From: Moanibacter sp965226025
Lineage (GTDB): Bacteria > Verrucomicrobiota > Verrucomicrobiia > Opitutales > UBA2987
Reading direction: 5' to 3'
DNA: 64,000 bases
NCBI GenBank assembly: GCA_965226025.1
Contig: CBDDCD010000001.1
Span: 124,001-188,000 of the forward strand
The position numbers were made by a program, and so were the translations under genes. This document shows positions 17,100 to 26,561 of the stretch, piece by piece. Position 1 is the first letter of the stretch. Every line of letters begins with the position of its first letter. The notes under the pieces were generated by a model, which was given only the letters and a program-made list of their open reading frames with translations, searched no databases and had not been told where the DNA came from.

Positions 17100-17576
17100 A
17101 GCCTGTTTTCCTTTCAATAATCCGATCCCATAACTGCCGCAGAATCTTCCTCCTAAAGGACCGATGCGTTTCGGGCCGAATAGAGCGGGCACGTCAGGAA
17201 ATTGTGCGAGAAATCCAAGTCAGACGGCATTCGATTAGAGTGGGTCAAGACAGGATTCTCGGATTTTCTGGTCAACTCATATTCTTATGATTGTTCAACC
17301 TCTTGTTGGCAACTTCCCAATCTCGGACTACCTGAAACTTCGATGAGGATGGAGGTTTCCGAGCGGTTCGTTGGGGCCGAGATCAGCGGCCAAATCGTCT
17401 TGGTGGCTGATGACAGTTTCATCCTCGATCGATCCGACTCCGCACATGTGCTCCTCCGAGGAAGTTGCGGAAAGCCGTAGCGCGCCAAGGGCCATCTGAT
17501 ATCTGAATAATGATTGCGCGAACGAACGGAGGCATAGAGTATCCGGAGGATCTCTTCATTTGACAGCAGTGATCCT
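17100..17576. other. Divergent intergenic region, no gene supported
   Basis: 477 bases between the divergent Ldh and M81 genes. A 92-codon open frame (17202-17480) has no recognisable features and is not called. The word GGTTTCCGAGCGGTTC at 17354-17369 recurs as GGTTTCCGAGCGGTTC near 38025. Promoters for both genes must lie here, but none is clear by eye. Confidence 0.5.
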
Positions 17577-19046
17577 ATGCCCACCCGTGTCCTCATCGCT
17601 GAACTGAAGCAGGAGACGTCGACGTTCAACCCTGTAGGCGCGCGCTACGGTGACTTCCGCGTCTACAAGGGGACGGATATCCTTACCGCCTACCGGGGAA
17701 CCAAAACCGAACTGGCAGGCGCCATAAATCTGTTCGAAAGTTGGGGTTTGGAGATCGTACCAACCATGGCGGCCTCGGCTGTACCGGGCGGACCGGTTGT
17801 TTCTCAGGACCTCGAACGTCTCCTCGATGAGCTGATCGATTCTGTTCGAAAGGTTGGACCGGTCTCGGCAGTCTATTTCTGTCTTCACGGCGCCATGGCG
17901 GGCGAAGATGAAGACGATCCCGAGGGTCGTGTGCTCGAGGAGGTCCGCACCATCGTAGGTTCCATTCCTATGGTCGCTTCCTTGGATCTCCATGCCGTCA
18001 TCACCGAGCGGATCATTGATGGGGCTGACGTGCATGTGCCGTTCCATACCTATCCACACACCGACCAATTTGAGACAGGACAGAGGGCGGCTCGGCTGGT
18101 TCGGGTCATTCTGGAGGGAAAGGTTCAACCGACCAAGGCCCGTGTCGAGTTACCGATGCTCGTCCGTGGGGATGAGCTGCTCACTGCGACGGGACTGTTC
18201 GGTGAGGCCATTCGAATGTGTCAGGAAATTGAGGCATGCCCCGAAGGGTTGGCCGCCGGAGTCATAATCGGCAACGCATTCACCGACGTGCCTGCCTTGC
18301 AGTCGAACGTGCTCGTAACGACCAATGATGATCCGGGTCAGGCGCAGAGCGAGGCGGAACGAATCGGGCGATTCATGTGGGAGAACCGCGAGAAACTGCA
18401 GGCCAAACTGACGCCCATCGGTGTCGCCGTGGAGCAGGCCAGGGTCGGCGAAGGGTTGACCGTCTTCTCGGATGCCGCGGATTCGACCGCCAGCGGTGCA
18501 TCCGGCGACAGTAACGCGATTCTCAAAGAACTCCTGAATTCGCATTTTAGCAAGAAGGCGCTGATTCCGATTGTCGACGAGCCGGCGGTCGCGACCTCCT
18601 TTGCCGCCGGGGTCGGGGCGGATCTGGCCGTCCCACTGGGCGGCACCTGTGACCCCAGCCGCTTCGATCCTGTTTCAGTCGACGTTAGGGTTATCAGTCT
18701 GCATGACGGGGACTTTACCTATGAAGACGGAACTCAGGGCCGCGCCGGACGCGTCGCTGTCCTGGTATCAGGAACTCTTTCGATTCTCGTCACGGAACGG
18801 CCGGTCTACTTCGTCGGCCGGCGCGTTTATGAGGCCTTCGGAATGGATCCTCGCGAATTTGACTTGGTGGTTGCAAAGTCGCCCAACGGTTTTCGCACCT
18901 GGTACGAATCGATCGCCTCCCTCATCGTGCCGGTCGACGCGCCCGGTTCAACCAGCGCCAACCTCAAATCGCTCCCGTTCCAACGCTGCCTGCGGCCGAT
19001 TTTTCCACTTGATGCCGACGTGCCGTCGCCCTTTTCTTCGTCTTGA
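17577..19046 (+). CDS. M81 family metallopeptidase, MlrC-like (first)
   Basis: 489 aa. The N-terminal domain opens TRVLIAELKQETSTFNP, the typical M81/DUF1485 start. The metal-binding set is seen as SLDLHAVIT (D-x-H about residues 137-139) and HTYPHTD (His about 160). The C-terminal MlrC domain begins near 300 (VFSDAADSTASGASGDSNA, the Asp-rich motif) and ends near 480. The prototype, MlrC, hydrolyses linearised microcystin. Most homologues act on unknown small peptides or amides in carbohydrate and amide catabolism clusters. Neighbours (Ldh dehydrogenase, isochorismatase-like hydrolase) fit a catabolic role. A second, only distantly similar M81 gene lies at 38208-39686. Confidence 0.87.
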   Translation: MPTRVLIAELKQETSTFNPVGARYGDFRVYKGTDILTAYRGTKTELAGAINLFESWGLEIVPTMAASAVPGGPVVSQDLERLLDELIDSVRKVGPVSAVYFCLHGAMAGEDEDDPEGRVLEEVRTIVGSIPMVASLDLHAVITERIIDGADVHVPFHTYPHTDQFETGQRAARLVRVILEGKVQPTKARVELPMLVRGDELLTATGLFGEAIRMCQEIEACPEGLAAGVIIGNAFTDVPALQSNVLVTTNDDPGQAQSEAERIGRFMWENREKLQAKLTPIGVAVEQARVGEGLTVFSDAADSTASGASGDSNAILKELLNSHFSKKALIPIVDEPAVATSFAAGVGADLAVPLGGTCDPSRFDPVSVDVRVISLHDGDFTYEDGTQGRAGRVAVLVSGTLSILVTERPVYFVGRRVYEAFGMDPREFDLVVAKSPNGFRTWYESIASLIVPVDAPGSTSANLKSLPFQRCLRPIFPLDADVPSPFSSS

Positions 19047-19120
19047 AATATCAATGTACATGCCCTTCGACTGGCGGGGCTTGCTCAGCATTGTTTTTCT
19101 CGGTGGGAGTGAGTAAACCT

Positions 19121-19217
19121 GGAGGGGCGAGGGCCCTCGAGCCCTGGATAGAATGATCAACCAACTCCATATTGAGTTTAGTCAAAGCAGCCAAGGCTCG
19201 AGGGCCCTCGCCCCTCC
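19121..19217. repeat. GC-rich hairpin repeat, family GGAGGGGCGAGGGCCC, copy 1
   Basis: GGAGGGGCGAGGGCCCTCGA(GCC) at 19121-19143 is the exact reverse complement of 19195-19217, so 23-bp arms enclose a 51-base centre. A related copy lies at 30285-30424. It lies between the M81 and hydrolase genes. The remaining intergenic bases hold nothing else seen. Confidence 0.75.
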
Positions 19218-19326
19218 GGGTATTTGCCTATTCGAACACGTTCGGAAGAATTCCTCATTCTTCCGAACGTGTCACTGCTCTGGAATCCGCGGGCTTTTCC
19301 AAACAAATCCGTAGAAAGGCGAAACC

Positions 19327-20079
19327 ATGCCCACTCTAACCCTCCCTGTCCGCTATTTCCAGGATTGCACACCTGAAGGCGTTCCGCGCCGCGAGGAGAA
19401 CTTCATCCGCCGGGAAATCGAGTTTTCCCTTCCCGTGGAGGAGAGCGCCCTCGTCCTCGTTGACGTTTGGGACAACCACTTCATTGAGAGCTGGCTCGAA
19501 CGTGCCGAGTCCGTTACCCGGGAGGCCGTTGTACCTGTCCTCGAAACGGCCAGGCGCATCGGCCTCACCATCGTCCATGCGCCTTGCCCGGAGGTTGCTG
19601 CCCAATACCCACAGGCGCGACGGCATCGACCACCCGAACCGGAACCAAATGCCAGCTGGCCGCCGGCGGAGTTTCGCAAACGGGAAGGCGAGTATGCCGC
19701 TTTTCGCGGTCCGCGCAACCAGCCGCCGGGTATTCCTTCGATCGATAATCTCGGCATGTCTCGCCAGATCCGAGTACTCGACGACGAGGAAGTCATTTCT
19801 ACCGGGCAGCAGCTCCACGAACTCTTGGAGGCCCGCCGTATCCTCCATCTCCTCTATGGGGGATTTGCTACCAATTGGTGTATCATGAATCGCGACTACG
19901 GCATCCGCGCCATGGCCAAGCGGGGCTACAATATCATCCTCCTGCGCGACGCCACCATGGGGGTGGAGTTTCCCGACACCGTCGATACCTGCTTCGCTAC
20001 GGAAATCTCTATCCGGGATGCCGAAGTGCAGATCGGCTTCACCGCCTCGAATAGGGACTTCCTCGCCGCTTGCCCATAG
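19327..20079 (+). CDS. Isochorismatase-like cysteine hydrolase
   Basis: 250 aa. The first-strand Asp is in ALVLVDVWDNHF (D46) and the nucleophile Cys in GGFATNWCIMNRDYG (about 185). A basic residue in the 100-130 region would complete the Asp-Lys-Cys triad, but the lysine was not assigned with certainty. Members hydrolyse amides and carbamates (nicotinamide, N-carbamoylsarcosine, ureidoacrylate) or the vinyl ether of isochorismate. ATG 19327 follows AGAAAGGCGAAACC. It is downstream of and co-oriented with the M81 gene, suggesting a shared amide-degrading pathway (inference). Confidence 0.85.
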   Translation: MPTLTLPVRYFQDCTPEGVPRREENFIRREIEFSLPVEESALVLVDVWDNHFIESWLERAESVTREAVVPVLETARRIGLTIVHAPCPEVAAQYPQARRHRPPEPEPNASWPPAEFRKREGEYAAFRGPRNQPPGIPSIDNLGMSRQIRVLDDEEVISTGQQLHELLEARRILHLLYGGFATNWCIMNRDYGIRAMAKRGYNIILLRDATMGVEFPDTVDTCFATEISIRDAEVQIGFTASNRDFLAACP

Positions 20080-20227
20080 AGACCCTTTCTTCCGTGCTAA
20101 CCGTGGTCGGGACAGAGCCGCATGTAGCCGCGATCATTCTACCAAGTGCATCCGAAGAGCAGTGCCAGGTGAATCGCGGAGCGGCGATTCCGGGCTCTCA
20201 TGGTGAATCCAAGGGTGTGGCAACGAA

Positions 20228-21421
20228 TCAGGCTGCCCGCTTTTTCTGCCGCCAACGGTATCCAAAGCAAAAGATACCTGCGACGCCGAGCAACATCATG
20301 GAACCTGGCTCGGGAATGACAACGGAAGTCAAATCCCAACCAATCACATCGAAGGCCTTGATATCGAGCCCGCTGATGCCAAGAAGCTCGCCTGGAGAGG
20401 CCGTAGGATCCATGATCCCAAAGCCCAGTGAGTCCTTCCAATGGCTTGCCTGACGGCCTGTGCCATTGAATGAGCCGGTCTCGAGAGTTCCCCCCAGGCT
20501 GGTGGCGCCTCCGTCGATCGAGAGGTAGGGCAAGCCACCGGGATGCGGACCGGTTGCAAGGTCCAGAACGTAGGCATCCAAGGCCAGACTATCAGCCGAA
20601 TAGCGGAACAAGTCCAGCACGCTGATGTACGCGGAACTCTCGAGAAGGACGTTAAGTGGATTGAACACTGCAAGTGGTCCAGCATCGGTAAATATGTCCA
20701 CGATGTCCACACCGCTGACAAACCCTAGAGCGTGACCGATCTCGTGGGCGGAGACTCCGACAAAGTCAAAAGATCCTGCAGTGATACCATCGGAGGGATC
20801 AAAATCAAAAGGAACACCGACGCTGTTGAATTCGATAGAGGCATCAACACCGGGATCGAGTGCAGGTATCAGTCCGATTGCCTTGGCATTGGCCGTATTG
20901 ACGTCGAGAAAAATATTGTTGATGGCGCTGATCGTACCGTCATCCAGGAATACTGCTCCGGTATCGTCGTTTGTGCGAAAATTGAGGAAATCGTCTGGAA
21001 TATTGGGGAAATGGGGTAGATTAGCTACCGCCATGCCGTCGTCTGTTGAGAGAGCGTCCGCCGTCAAAGCCGGCGCAACTTCAAAGAATACATCAAAGAC
21101 GGCTGTTGAAGAGCTAGTCCCTCCCAGTATGCCGGCACCTAGATCGGCGAAATCAAATTCGACATTCACCTCGACCGGATCCGCGAATCGGGCTTCCCAT
21201 AAATCCGCTGCATCTTCAAATGCTGCCAGGGCGACTGCCTCCGTACCCCCGGTCAGGTCAATGACGTTGATGATCAGAGCGTGACTCTGGCTGCCCATGC
21301 CAAAAAGCAACGTTGCCGCGGCTAAACAAGCGGGGGATTTGGAGTTTGATCGGACAGTGGCTTTCTGCCGACTCGTCCTGGTTGAATTCGAACTCTTTGT
21401 CCCGACTATCCCAGATTTCAT
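20228..21421 (-). CDS. Secreted zinc metalloprotease with PEP-CTERM anchor
   Basis: About 397 aa from the ATG at 21421; a second ATG at 21439 is possible. The N-terminus has a basic stretch then a hydrophobic core (ACLAAATLLFGMGSQSHA), a signal peptide with an unusually long n-region. The zinc motif is SAHEIGHALGFVSGVD (HExxHxxGxxxGxD, about residues 228-240), the metzincin type. The C-terminus carries VIPEPGSMMLLGVAGIFCFG followed by RWRQKKR, a PEP-CTERM signal processed by an exosortase. The protease is therefore exported and transiently membrane-anchored. The architecture matches the NF038122 family as I know it. No exosortase gene is in the window. Confidence 0.88.
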   Translation of the reverse strand: MKSGIVGTKSSNSTRTSRQKATVRSNSKSPACLAAATLLFGMGSQSHALIINVIDLTGGTEAVALAAFEDAADLWEARFADPVEVNVEFDFADLGAGILGGTSSSTAVFDVFFEVAPALTADALSTDDGMAVANLPHFPNIPDDFLNFRTNDDTGAVFLDDGTISAINNIFLDVNTANAKAIGLIPALDPGVDASIEFNSVGVPFDFDPSDGITAGSFDFVGVSAHEIGHALGFVSGVDIVDIFTDAGPLAVFNPLNVLLESSAYISVLDLFRYSADSLALDAYVLDLATGPHPGGLPYLSIDGGATSLGGTLETGSFNGTGRQASHWKDSLGFGIMDPTASPGELLGISGLDIKAFDVIGWDLTSVVIPEPGSMMLLGVAGIFCFGYRWRQKKRAA

Positions 21422-21687
21422 TGTTTGTAGTAGTAACATAATCGCGGACGCTATGTAAAAAATCTCCGAAATGCAAACGGAAATTTAAACTTCCTTTCGA
21501 AACAGTAAAAATGGGGAGTTGGTTGGTCTAGTTGGTTGACTTTTGGATTACCCTATTGTGTCAGGAATTCGAGAAAAGATGGGGTTAATTCTGAGCTGTC
21601 GTTAGCTCTTAGTGGAGTGACTGGTTAGCGTTTCCCAGCCCGCACACCTCACGCACTTCGTAGTAGAAGATTTGTAAAATGGTCGGC

Positions 21688-22770
21688 CTATGGCTCTGCC
21701 ATTTTTCCAGGCGGCATTCGCTCCTTCCTCACCTTCGGGCTCGCGGGCTTCCCTTCCTCGACGACTCCCTTTCTCTTCGCGACCTCTTCCGCGGCGTATT
21801 CGAAGAGATCTTGCTCCTGGTCCTTTTGAGGTGGCCTGCTATCACATTGGCTCTTGAGGACTGCAGCAAAATCCTCTTCTGGTCCGAACAACGGAAATTC
21901 AAGAGCGCCTAGTTCGACAAGCTTTCTATTTCCTGGCGGAACGGACTCGGCTAGCCGAACAAACACCGGGCGCCCGGTGTTGCGGTTCAATTCCTCCTTG
22001 GCACCCTCCCAAGTTCCGCCGCGGTTGTAATCTGCGCTCACCACCAGACCGTAATCGGCCAAAGCGTATATTAGTTTGTTGCGACCCATCGCCGCCCCTA
22101 CCGTAAATCCGGCCTCGGGATGGTAAGGCGAGATAAGGAGAAGCCGTTCATCCGCAATCGCATACCGTGCTTCTCGGGATACGCTCTTTTTCAAGAGGCT
22201 GTCAGCGAGGATGCCGATCACGCGCCCGCCCGCATCCAGTGCCGCTTTCATCGCGACCTGGTCAACCCCCCGGGCGCCTCCGGATACCACCGGAAATTTC
22301 GCTTGAACGCACTGTTCGGCAACCTCCTGGGTGAATTCCTCGGCCTCGGTGTCGACTTTTCTAGATCCGACAATGGCCAATCCCCCACCACCGAGAAGGG
22401 AGGGTTCACCGGCACAGAAGAAGAGCGGTGGCGCCTTTGCCTTCAAGTGATTCCTATATCGAATCGGGTAATAATCGTCGCTCCGACAGATGACCCAGAT
22501 TCCGCTCTGATTCCACTTCTCGATGGCAAATCCGAGTTGCACGCCGCGGCCGATCAGAGAATATAATCTCTCCCCCGAGAGCCCCGCGCCGTGAGCAGCC
22601 GCGGTAACGGTATTCGGCACCATCAGGTCCGCCGGACGAAGACTTTGGTCCTGCAACCACCGAGCTAGTTTGTTGTATTCCCCCTGCTGGAGAGTATCGG
22701 CTTCCGATTCATCTCCTAAACGGCCGCACAGCAAGACAATCGCCTTGGCGTCGTCACTCATTGCATTCAT
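21688..22770 (-). CDS. DprA-like (DNA-processing protein A family) protein
   Basis: 360 aa. The extended Rossmann domain typical of DprA/Smf spans about residues 90-300: LAIVGSRKVDTEAEEF, then VSGGARGVDQVAMKAAL, the phosphate-binding G-G-A-x-G-x-D motif. The N-terminal 80 residues may be a helical SAM-like domain; the basic, proline-rich tail (SPKVRKERMPPGKM) replaces the usual winged helix. Classical DprA loads RecA on incoming ssDNA during transformation. Here the gene follows a RecQ-phosphoribosyltransferase fusion by 67 bases on the same strand, so the pair is probably one operon and not the housekeeping competence gene. Function in DNA processing or defence is inference. Confidence 0.85.
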   Translation of the reverse strand: MNAMSDDAKAIVLLCGRLGDESEADTLQQGEYNKLARWLQDQSLRPADLMVPNTVTAAAHGAGLSGERLYSLIGRGVQLGFAIEKWNQSGIWVICRSDDYYPIRYRNHLKAKAPPLFFCAGEPSLLGGGGLAIVGSRKVDTEAEEFTQEVAEQCVQAKFPVVSGGARGVDQVAMKAALDAGGRVIGILADSLLKKSVSREARYAIADERLLLISPYHPEAGFTVGAAMGRNKLIYALADYGLVVSADYNRGGTWEGAKEELNRNTGRPVFVRLAESVPPGNRKLVELGALEFPLFGPEEDFAAVLKSQCDSRPPQKDQEQDLFEYAAEEVAKRKGVVEEGKPASPKVRKERMPPGKMAEP

Positions 22771-22837
22771 CGGAGTTTTCAGTTTATCTCATTGTTTCAA
22801 GAGTTCGAGAGAAGCCATCTAAAATGGTGGGGTTTAC

Positions 22838-24934
22838 TCAACGTAAGTTGAGTGCCAGAGCAAGAGGAACGACTGATTCGCACCCGGCTTTCCGCAATAG
22901 GGCCGCCACAACGGTGAATGTCCAACCGGAATCCCTGACGTCGTCCACCAGAATGCACGGACCGTCGTGCATATCCTCCTCAGAGATTGCGAAAACGCCA
23001 TCCAAATTGCGCGCCTGCTGGAAACTGTTCTGCATCTCTTTCTGGGGCCGATTTTCCTTCATTTTCAACACACATGTGTGAAACGGCAACTCCAGTGCCG
23101 TGGCAAGGCGCTCGGCAAATTCAGGCACCAGACCGGGATGTCTCAATGAAGGGATACAAGTGGTCCAGGTTGGCTCGGGTTTCGGGTGCCACTGTCGCAA
23201 CATCACAACGCATGCGTCTACCAGATCTTCGTGAAAACGCCCTGACTGATCCTTTCCGGTAGCGACCAACTGCCCCCATCCCGCGTCCCTCCACAGGCAT
23301 AGCGCGCGTCCCTCCTCAGCTCTCAGATGAGCTCCGATGCGACCGGTAAAATCGTGAATCGGAAAAGCATCGCCGCTTGGCCATTGCTTCCGCGGTTCCA
23401 GGCGTTGATGGCTCCTTTTAAGGAAGATCGCGGCGCGGTTGGCTAGTTCGGTGTTGTATTCAAGCTTTAGAATCGGTTCGCCCAAACATCCGGCGCACCT
23501 GCCGCAAGGGCGAGACTCTGGGTCGTCGAGCGCGCGTCCAAGAAACTCCATCAGGCATCCAGTATGTTTCATATAGGAGTCCATGTCGGACTGCTCTCGG
23601 CGCCGGATCGAGGTGATGGCGTCGATGTACCCTCGATCAATCCTGTAGGAGGACGCGGCGGCCGTGAGGTTCCACTTGGAGCCGATTTTGGTCACCGGTC
23701 CGGGTGATTCGACAGAGAGAAACCTGAGAGCTTTTTCCAGTTCGCCGTAACCTATGTTGAGGAGTTTTTCCAACTCGCGAATCGAGAGGCCTTCGTCGGC
23801 CCTGTCCAGCGCTTCGAGAATCACCTCCACGTGGTGCTGCGGTGGGAACGCGTTGCGGATGAAGAATTCGGTGATATCCGAATCTTCCTCACCGTGCATA
23901 AGGACGCCGTAGGCTTCATCAATGGCCCTGCCCGCCCTTCCCACCTGCTGGTAGTAGTGCACCACGGATGCGGGCCGCTGAAAGTGAATGACAAACCCGA
24001 GGTCCGGTTTGTCAAATCCCATGCCCAGTGCCACCGTTGCCACGAGGACCTTCACTTCATTGTCAAGTAGCTGTCGCTCCCGCACTTCCCGGTTCGGGGC
24101 GGTTTCATCCGCTTCCTGTATATCGGCGTGGTATGCCATCGTGGGAACGCCGTTCATGCGTAACCATTCGGCCACCCGCTCCGTATCTCGCTGCGTCAGC
24201 GCGTAGACGATTCCGCTTCCCGGAAGAGTAGGTATCATCTCGGCAAGCCAGGCCATTCGAGCGGCTGGGCTTGGCATGGAGACGTTTTGCAACTTGAGGC
24301 TCTCTCGGATCAGCGGTCCGCGAAACAGAGTGATGTCCGAGCCCAGTTGGGACATCACATCATTGACCACCCGATCGTTCGCAGTTGCGGTCGTCGCCAA
24401 TACCGGAACATTCGGCGGCACCGCCTGCAGCACACGCACAATGCGACGGTAATCCGGTCTGAAGTCGTGGCCCCAATCGGAAATACAATGAGCCTCGTCA
24501 ACCACGAACAGACCCACTCGCTCAACCAGCCGAGAGAGGACCTTCTCGCGAAACTCCTCATTGGCCAACCGTTCAGGAGAAATCAGCAGGATATCGATGG
24601 AATCCTTGCCGAGTTCTTCCTCAATATTGTCCCATTCCTCCCTGTTGCTGCTGTTGATCGTTGCTGCTCGCACTCCAATCTTTGCCGCAGCTTCCAGCTG
24701 GTTGCGCATAAGGGAGAGCAAAGGCGAGATGAGCAAGGTCAACCCTGCACCTTCATTCCTGAGCAGGCGGGTAGCCAGAAAGTAGACCATGCTCTTGCCC
24801 CAGCCGGTCCGTTGCACCACCAGAATACGCCGCCGTTTTAGAAGCCTCTCGATGCTCTCCCATTGACCAGTGCGGAATTCTACATCGGTTCGACCAAGAG
24901 CCGTCCTCAGAAACTGCAGGGCCAGATCCTTCAT
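22838..24934 (-). CDS. RecQ-type DNA helicase fused to a C-terminal phosphoribosyltransferase-like domain
   Basis: 698 aa from ATG 24934. Helicase core about 10-340: Walker A VVQRTGWGKSMVYF, box II VVDEAHCISDWGHDFRPDY, motif III ATTATA, motif VI QQVGRAGR. A winged-helix region and a four-cysteine zinc site (TGCLMEF...CGRCAGC) follow near 480-510. The last about 130 residues are not RecQ-like: GPCILVDDVRDSGWTF is the PRPP-binding motif (hydrophobic, D-D, then S/T-G-x-T) of type I phosphoribosyltransferases such as ComF. The fusion would couple 3'-5' unwinding to a nucleotide-binding or transfer domain. The dprA-like gene follows immediately. A repeat end (TAGAAATCTGTCGG) lies 6 bases upstream of the start codon. 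Confidence 0.87.
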   Translation of the reverse strand: MKDLALQFLRTALGRTDVEFRTGQWESIERLLKRRRILVVQRTGWGKSMVYFLATRLLRNEGAGLTLLISPLLSLMRNQLEAAAKIGVRAATINSSNREEWDNIEEELGKDSIDILLISPERLANEEFREKVLSRLVERVGLFVVDEAHCISDWGHDFRPDYRRIVRVLQAVPPNVPVLATTATANDRVVNDVMSQLGSDITLFRGPLIRESLKLQNVSMPSPAARMAWLAEMIPTLPGSGIVYALTQRDTERVAEWLRMNGVPTMAYHADIQEADETAPNREVRERQLLDNEVKVLVATVALGMGFDKPDLGFVIHFQRPASVVHYYQQVGRAGRAIDEAYGVLMHGEEDSDITEFFIRNAFPPQHHVEVILEALDRADEGLSIRELEKLLNIGYGELEKALRFLSVESPGPVTKIGSKWNLTAAASSYRIDRGYIDAITSIRRREQSDMDSYMKHTGCLMEFLGRALDDPESRPCGRCAGCLGEPILKLEYNTELANRAAIFLKRSHQRLEPRKQWPSGDAFPIHDFTGRIGAHLRAEEGRALCLWRDAGWGQLVATGKDQSGRFHEDLVDACVVMLRQWHPKPEPTWTTCIPSLRHPGLVPEFAERLATALELPFHTCVLKMKENRPQKEMQNSFQQARNLDGVFAISEEDMHDGPCILVDDVRDSGWTFTVVAALLRKAGCESVVPLALALNLR

Positions 24935-24939
24935 TAGGC

Positions 24940-24953
24940 TAGAAATCTGTCGG
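24940..24953. repeat. TAGGAATCTGTCGG repeat end, variant, upstream of recQ fusion
   Basis: TAGAAATCTGTCGG has one mismatch to the element end, pointing away from recQ. No clear opposite end was found within 120 bases. It may have displaced the original promoter of the recQ-dprA pair. Confidence 0.5.
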
Positions 24954-25097
24954 TTTCGCCGTGTCTGGGTCTCCAACTGTAGCACCGCGTCTTGTCGAAG
25001 TTCCTGAGCCCAGTCAAAGGGCGTGGGACGAACTCAGAGGGTAGATCGAAGTGGGTAAATCTCGCGCAAGAGCGGTCCTAAATTTCTTCCCAGCCTT

Positions 25098-26561
25098 TCA
25101 CTCCGCCAGATCAACAATCCGTTCAACTGTCTCCGTTGCTTCGATGGCAATTTCGAACTCCTTCGGAGGTTTGTCCCTCAGCTTCACCGGCTTCACCTTG
25201 ACGCGATACCGTCCCGGCAAAACTTCGTATGCCTTGGGATTCGATCTGGGGTTCGTATAGGTTCGTCCTCCCGCGACGGACTTGCCGGTCTCCACGCTTA
25301 TGATACTAACGACAGCATCGACCAGGGCGCCGGCGTTGACCACGCCGATGCGCAGTGTGCCGCTGCTGAAATCATGGGCCAGTTCAACCCTCCCATTCCC
25401 TTCAACCACAACGCCCTGAAAGAGCTTCTCCGGCGGGCCTCTGATTTCGATAGAGCGAATGTAAACCTCGTAGGTGCCGGGAGTGATACGATAGATGGCT
25501 GGATTCGTGGAAGCCGATTTGTAGGATCTGCCACCGGCGACATGCCGTCGTGACCCGGGGACGCGAATTGCGACCGTCGCATCCGAAAGCACCCCGTTGC
25601 GTGTTACTTTCACTGCTACCTCCCCAACACTGAAATCCGCCACTTTCTCAACCGTTTCGCCTTCGACGACTTCGACGTCTTTGAATTCCATCTGAACATC
25701 GCCTCGGAATCCGATCGCCTTCACGGTCACATCATAGGTTCCGACAGGGAGGGGCATGATCCTCGGATTTGTTTCGCTTCCGGCGTAGGTTCGGCCGCCG
25801 GCAAGGTTCTTGGCATTCGCCGGACTGCCGGCACTTCTTACCGATACAATAGCATCAATCAGCTCTCCCTCGGCCAACACTTTTACGGACAGCTTCGAAG
25901 TCAGCGATTCTCCCGCCGCCTCCACCGTCTGATTCAGAGCTTCGGCCAGCTCGTCCGCATTACCGGCGCTGACGTAGAGTCCGTCTCCGGCTTGGGCGGT
26001 GCATTCGAGCTGTGAGACCTTATCTTTTGCAACGTCGAAACCGATTACGTGCATGACAAAGTTCAAACCCGCGGTCTTGGCATCCTGCACGACCTGGCAG
26101 GGATCGCCGCCGCAGGTCTCCAGACCATCCGTGAGAACGATGATCGTCGTTGCACCGTCCACCGATCGAACTTCCTCAAAGGTCTTCGTAATCGCTCCTG
26201 TGATCGGGGTTCTACCCCTTGGATTGAGCGCATCAACCTGCTCAGAGATCGCTGCCTTGTCCAGAGGACCAAGTGGAACCAGCGTTTCAATGTCATCACA
26301 GTCTGTTGGTTTGCGATGTCCGTAGGCCACTAAACCGATTCGTGCTTCGTCCGGTAGACCTTCGATCAGCTGCTTCAGCACCCGACGCGCGACTTCGATC
26401 TTATATTCTCCCTCAACCTGTCCCCACATCGAACCCGATGCATCGAGAATCAGAACCAGCTGCGGTGGGGTGGGGGTGTTTTTAACGAGCTCTCCCAGTG
26501 CCGGGAGAGTCGTGAACATTAAGGTCAAGAAAATCGTAAGAGGATTCAACTTGCGGGCCAT
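25098..26561 (-). CDS. Secreted VWA-domain protein with three tandem beta-sandwich-like repeats
   Basis: 487 aa from ATG 26561, chosen because CGGAGAAA precedes it and a signal peptide follows (ARKLNPLTIFLTLMFTTLPALG). An open frame upstream reaches into repeat DNA and is not coding. The VWA domain spans about 35-215 with MIDAS LDASGSMWG (D-x-S-x-S) and VLTDGLETCGGDPC. Three repeats of about 85 residues follow, each built as VxV...LxDAxVxI...VAGGR(S/T)Y...TNP...LxPGTYxVxVK...FxxVxVEGxGxVE. They resemble carboxypeptidase-regulatory/CnaB-like sandwiches. A periplasmic or cell-surface metal-dependent adhesion role is likely; the partner is unknown. A PEP-CTERM signal or membrane anchor is absent. 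Confidence 0.8.
   Translation of the reverse strand: MARKLNPLTIFLTLMFTTLPALGELVKNTPTPPQLVLILDASGSMWGQVEGEYKIEVARRVLKQLIEGLPDEARIGLVAYGHRKPTDCDDIETLVPLGPLDKAAISEQVDALNPRGRTPITGAITKTFEEVRSVDGATTIIVLTDGLETCGGDPCQVVQDAKTAGLNFVMHVIGFDVAKDKVSQLECTAQAGDGLYVSAGNADELAEALNQTVEAAGESLTSKLSVKVLAEGELIDAIVSVRSAGSPANAKNLAGGRTYAGSETNPRIMPLPVGTYDVTVKAIGFRGDVQMEFKDVEVVEGETVEKVADFSVGEVAVKVTRNGVLSDATVAIRVPGSRRHVAGGRSYKSASTNPAIYRITPGTYEVYIRSIEIRGPPEKLFQGVVVEGNGRVELAHDFSSGTLRIGVVNAGALVDAVVSIISVETGKSVAGGRTYTNPRSNPKAYEVLPGRYRVKVKPVKLRDKPPKEFEIAIEATETVERIVDLAE

Noticed and set aside
17202..17480. 92-codon open frame upstream of the M81 gene
   Set aside because: No recognisable motif or ribosome-binding site, and it lies in a divergent promoter region.
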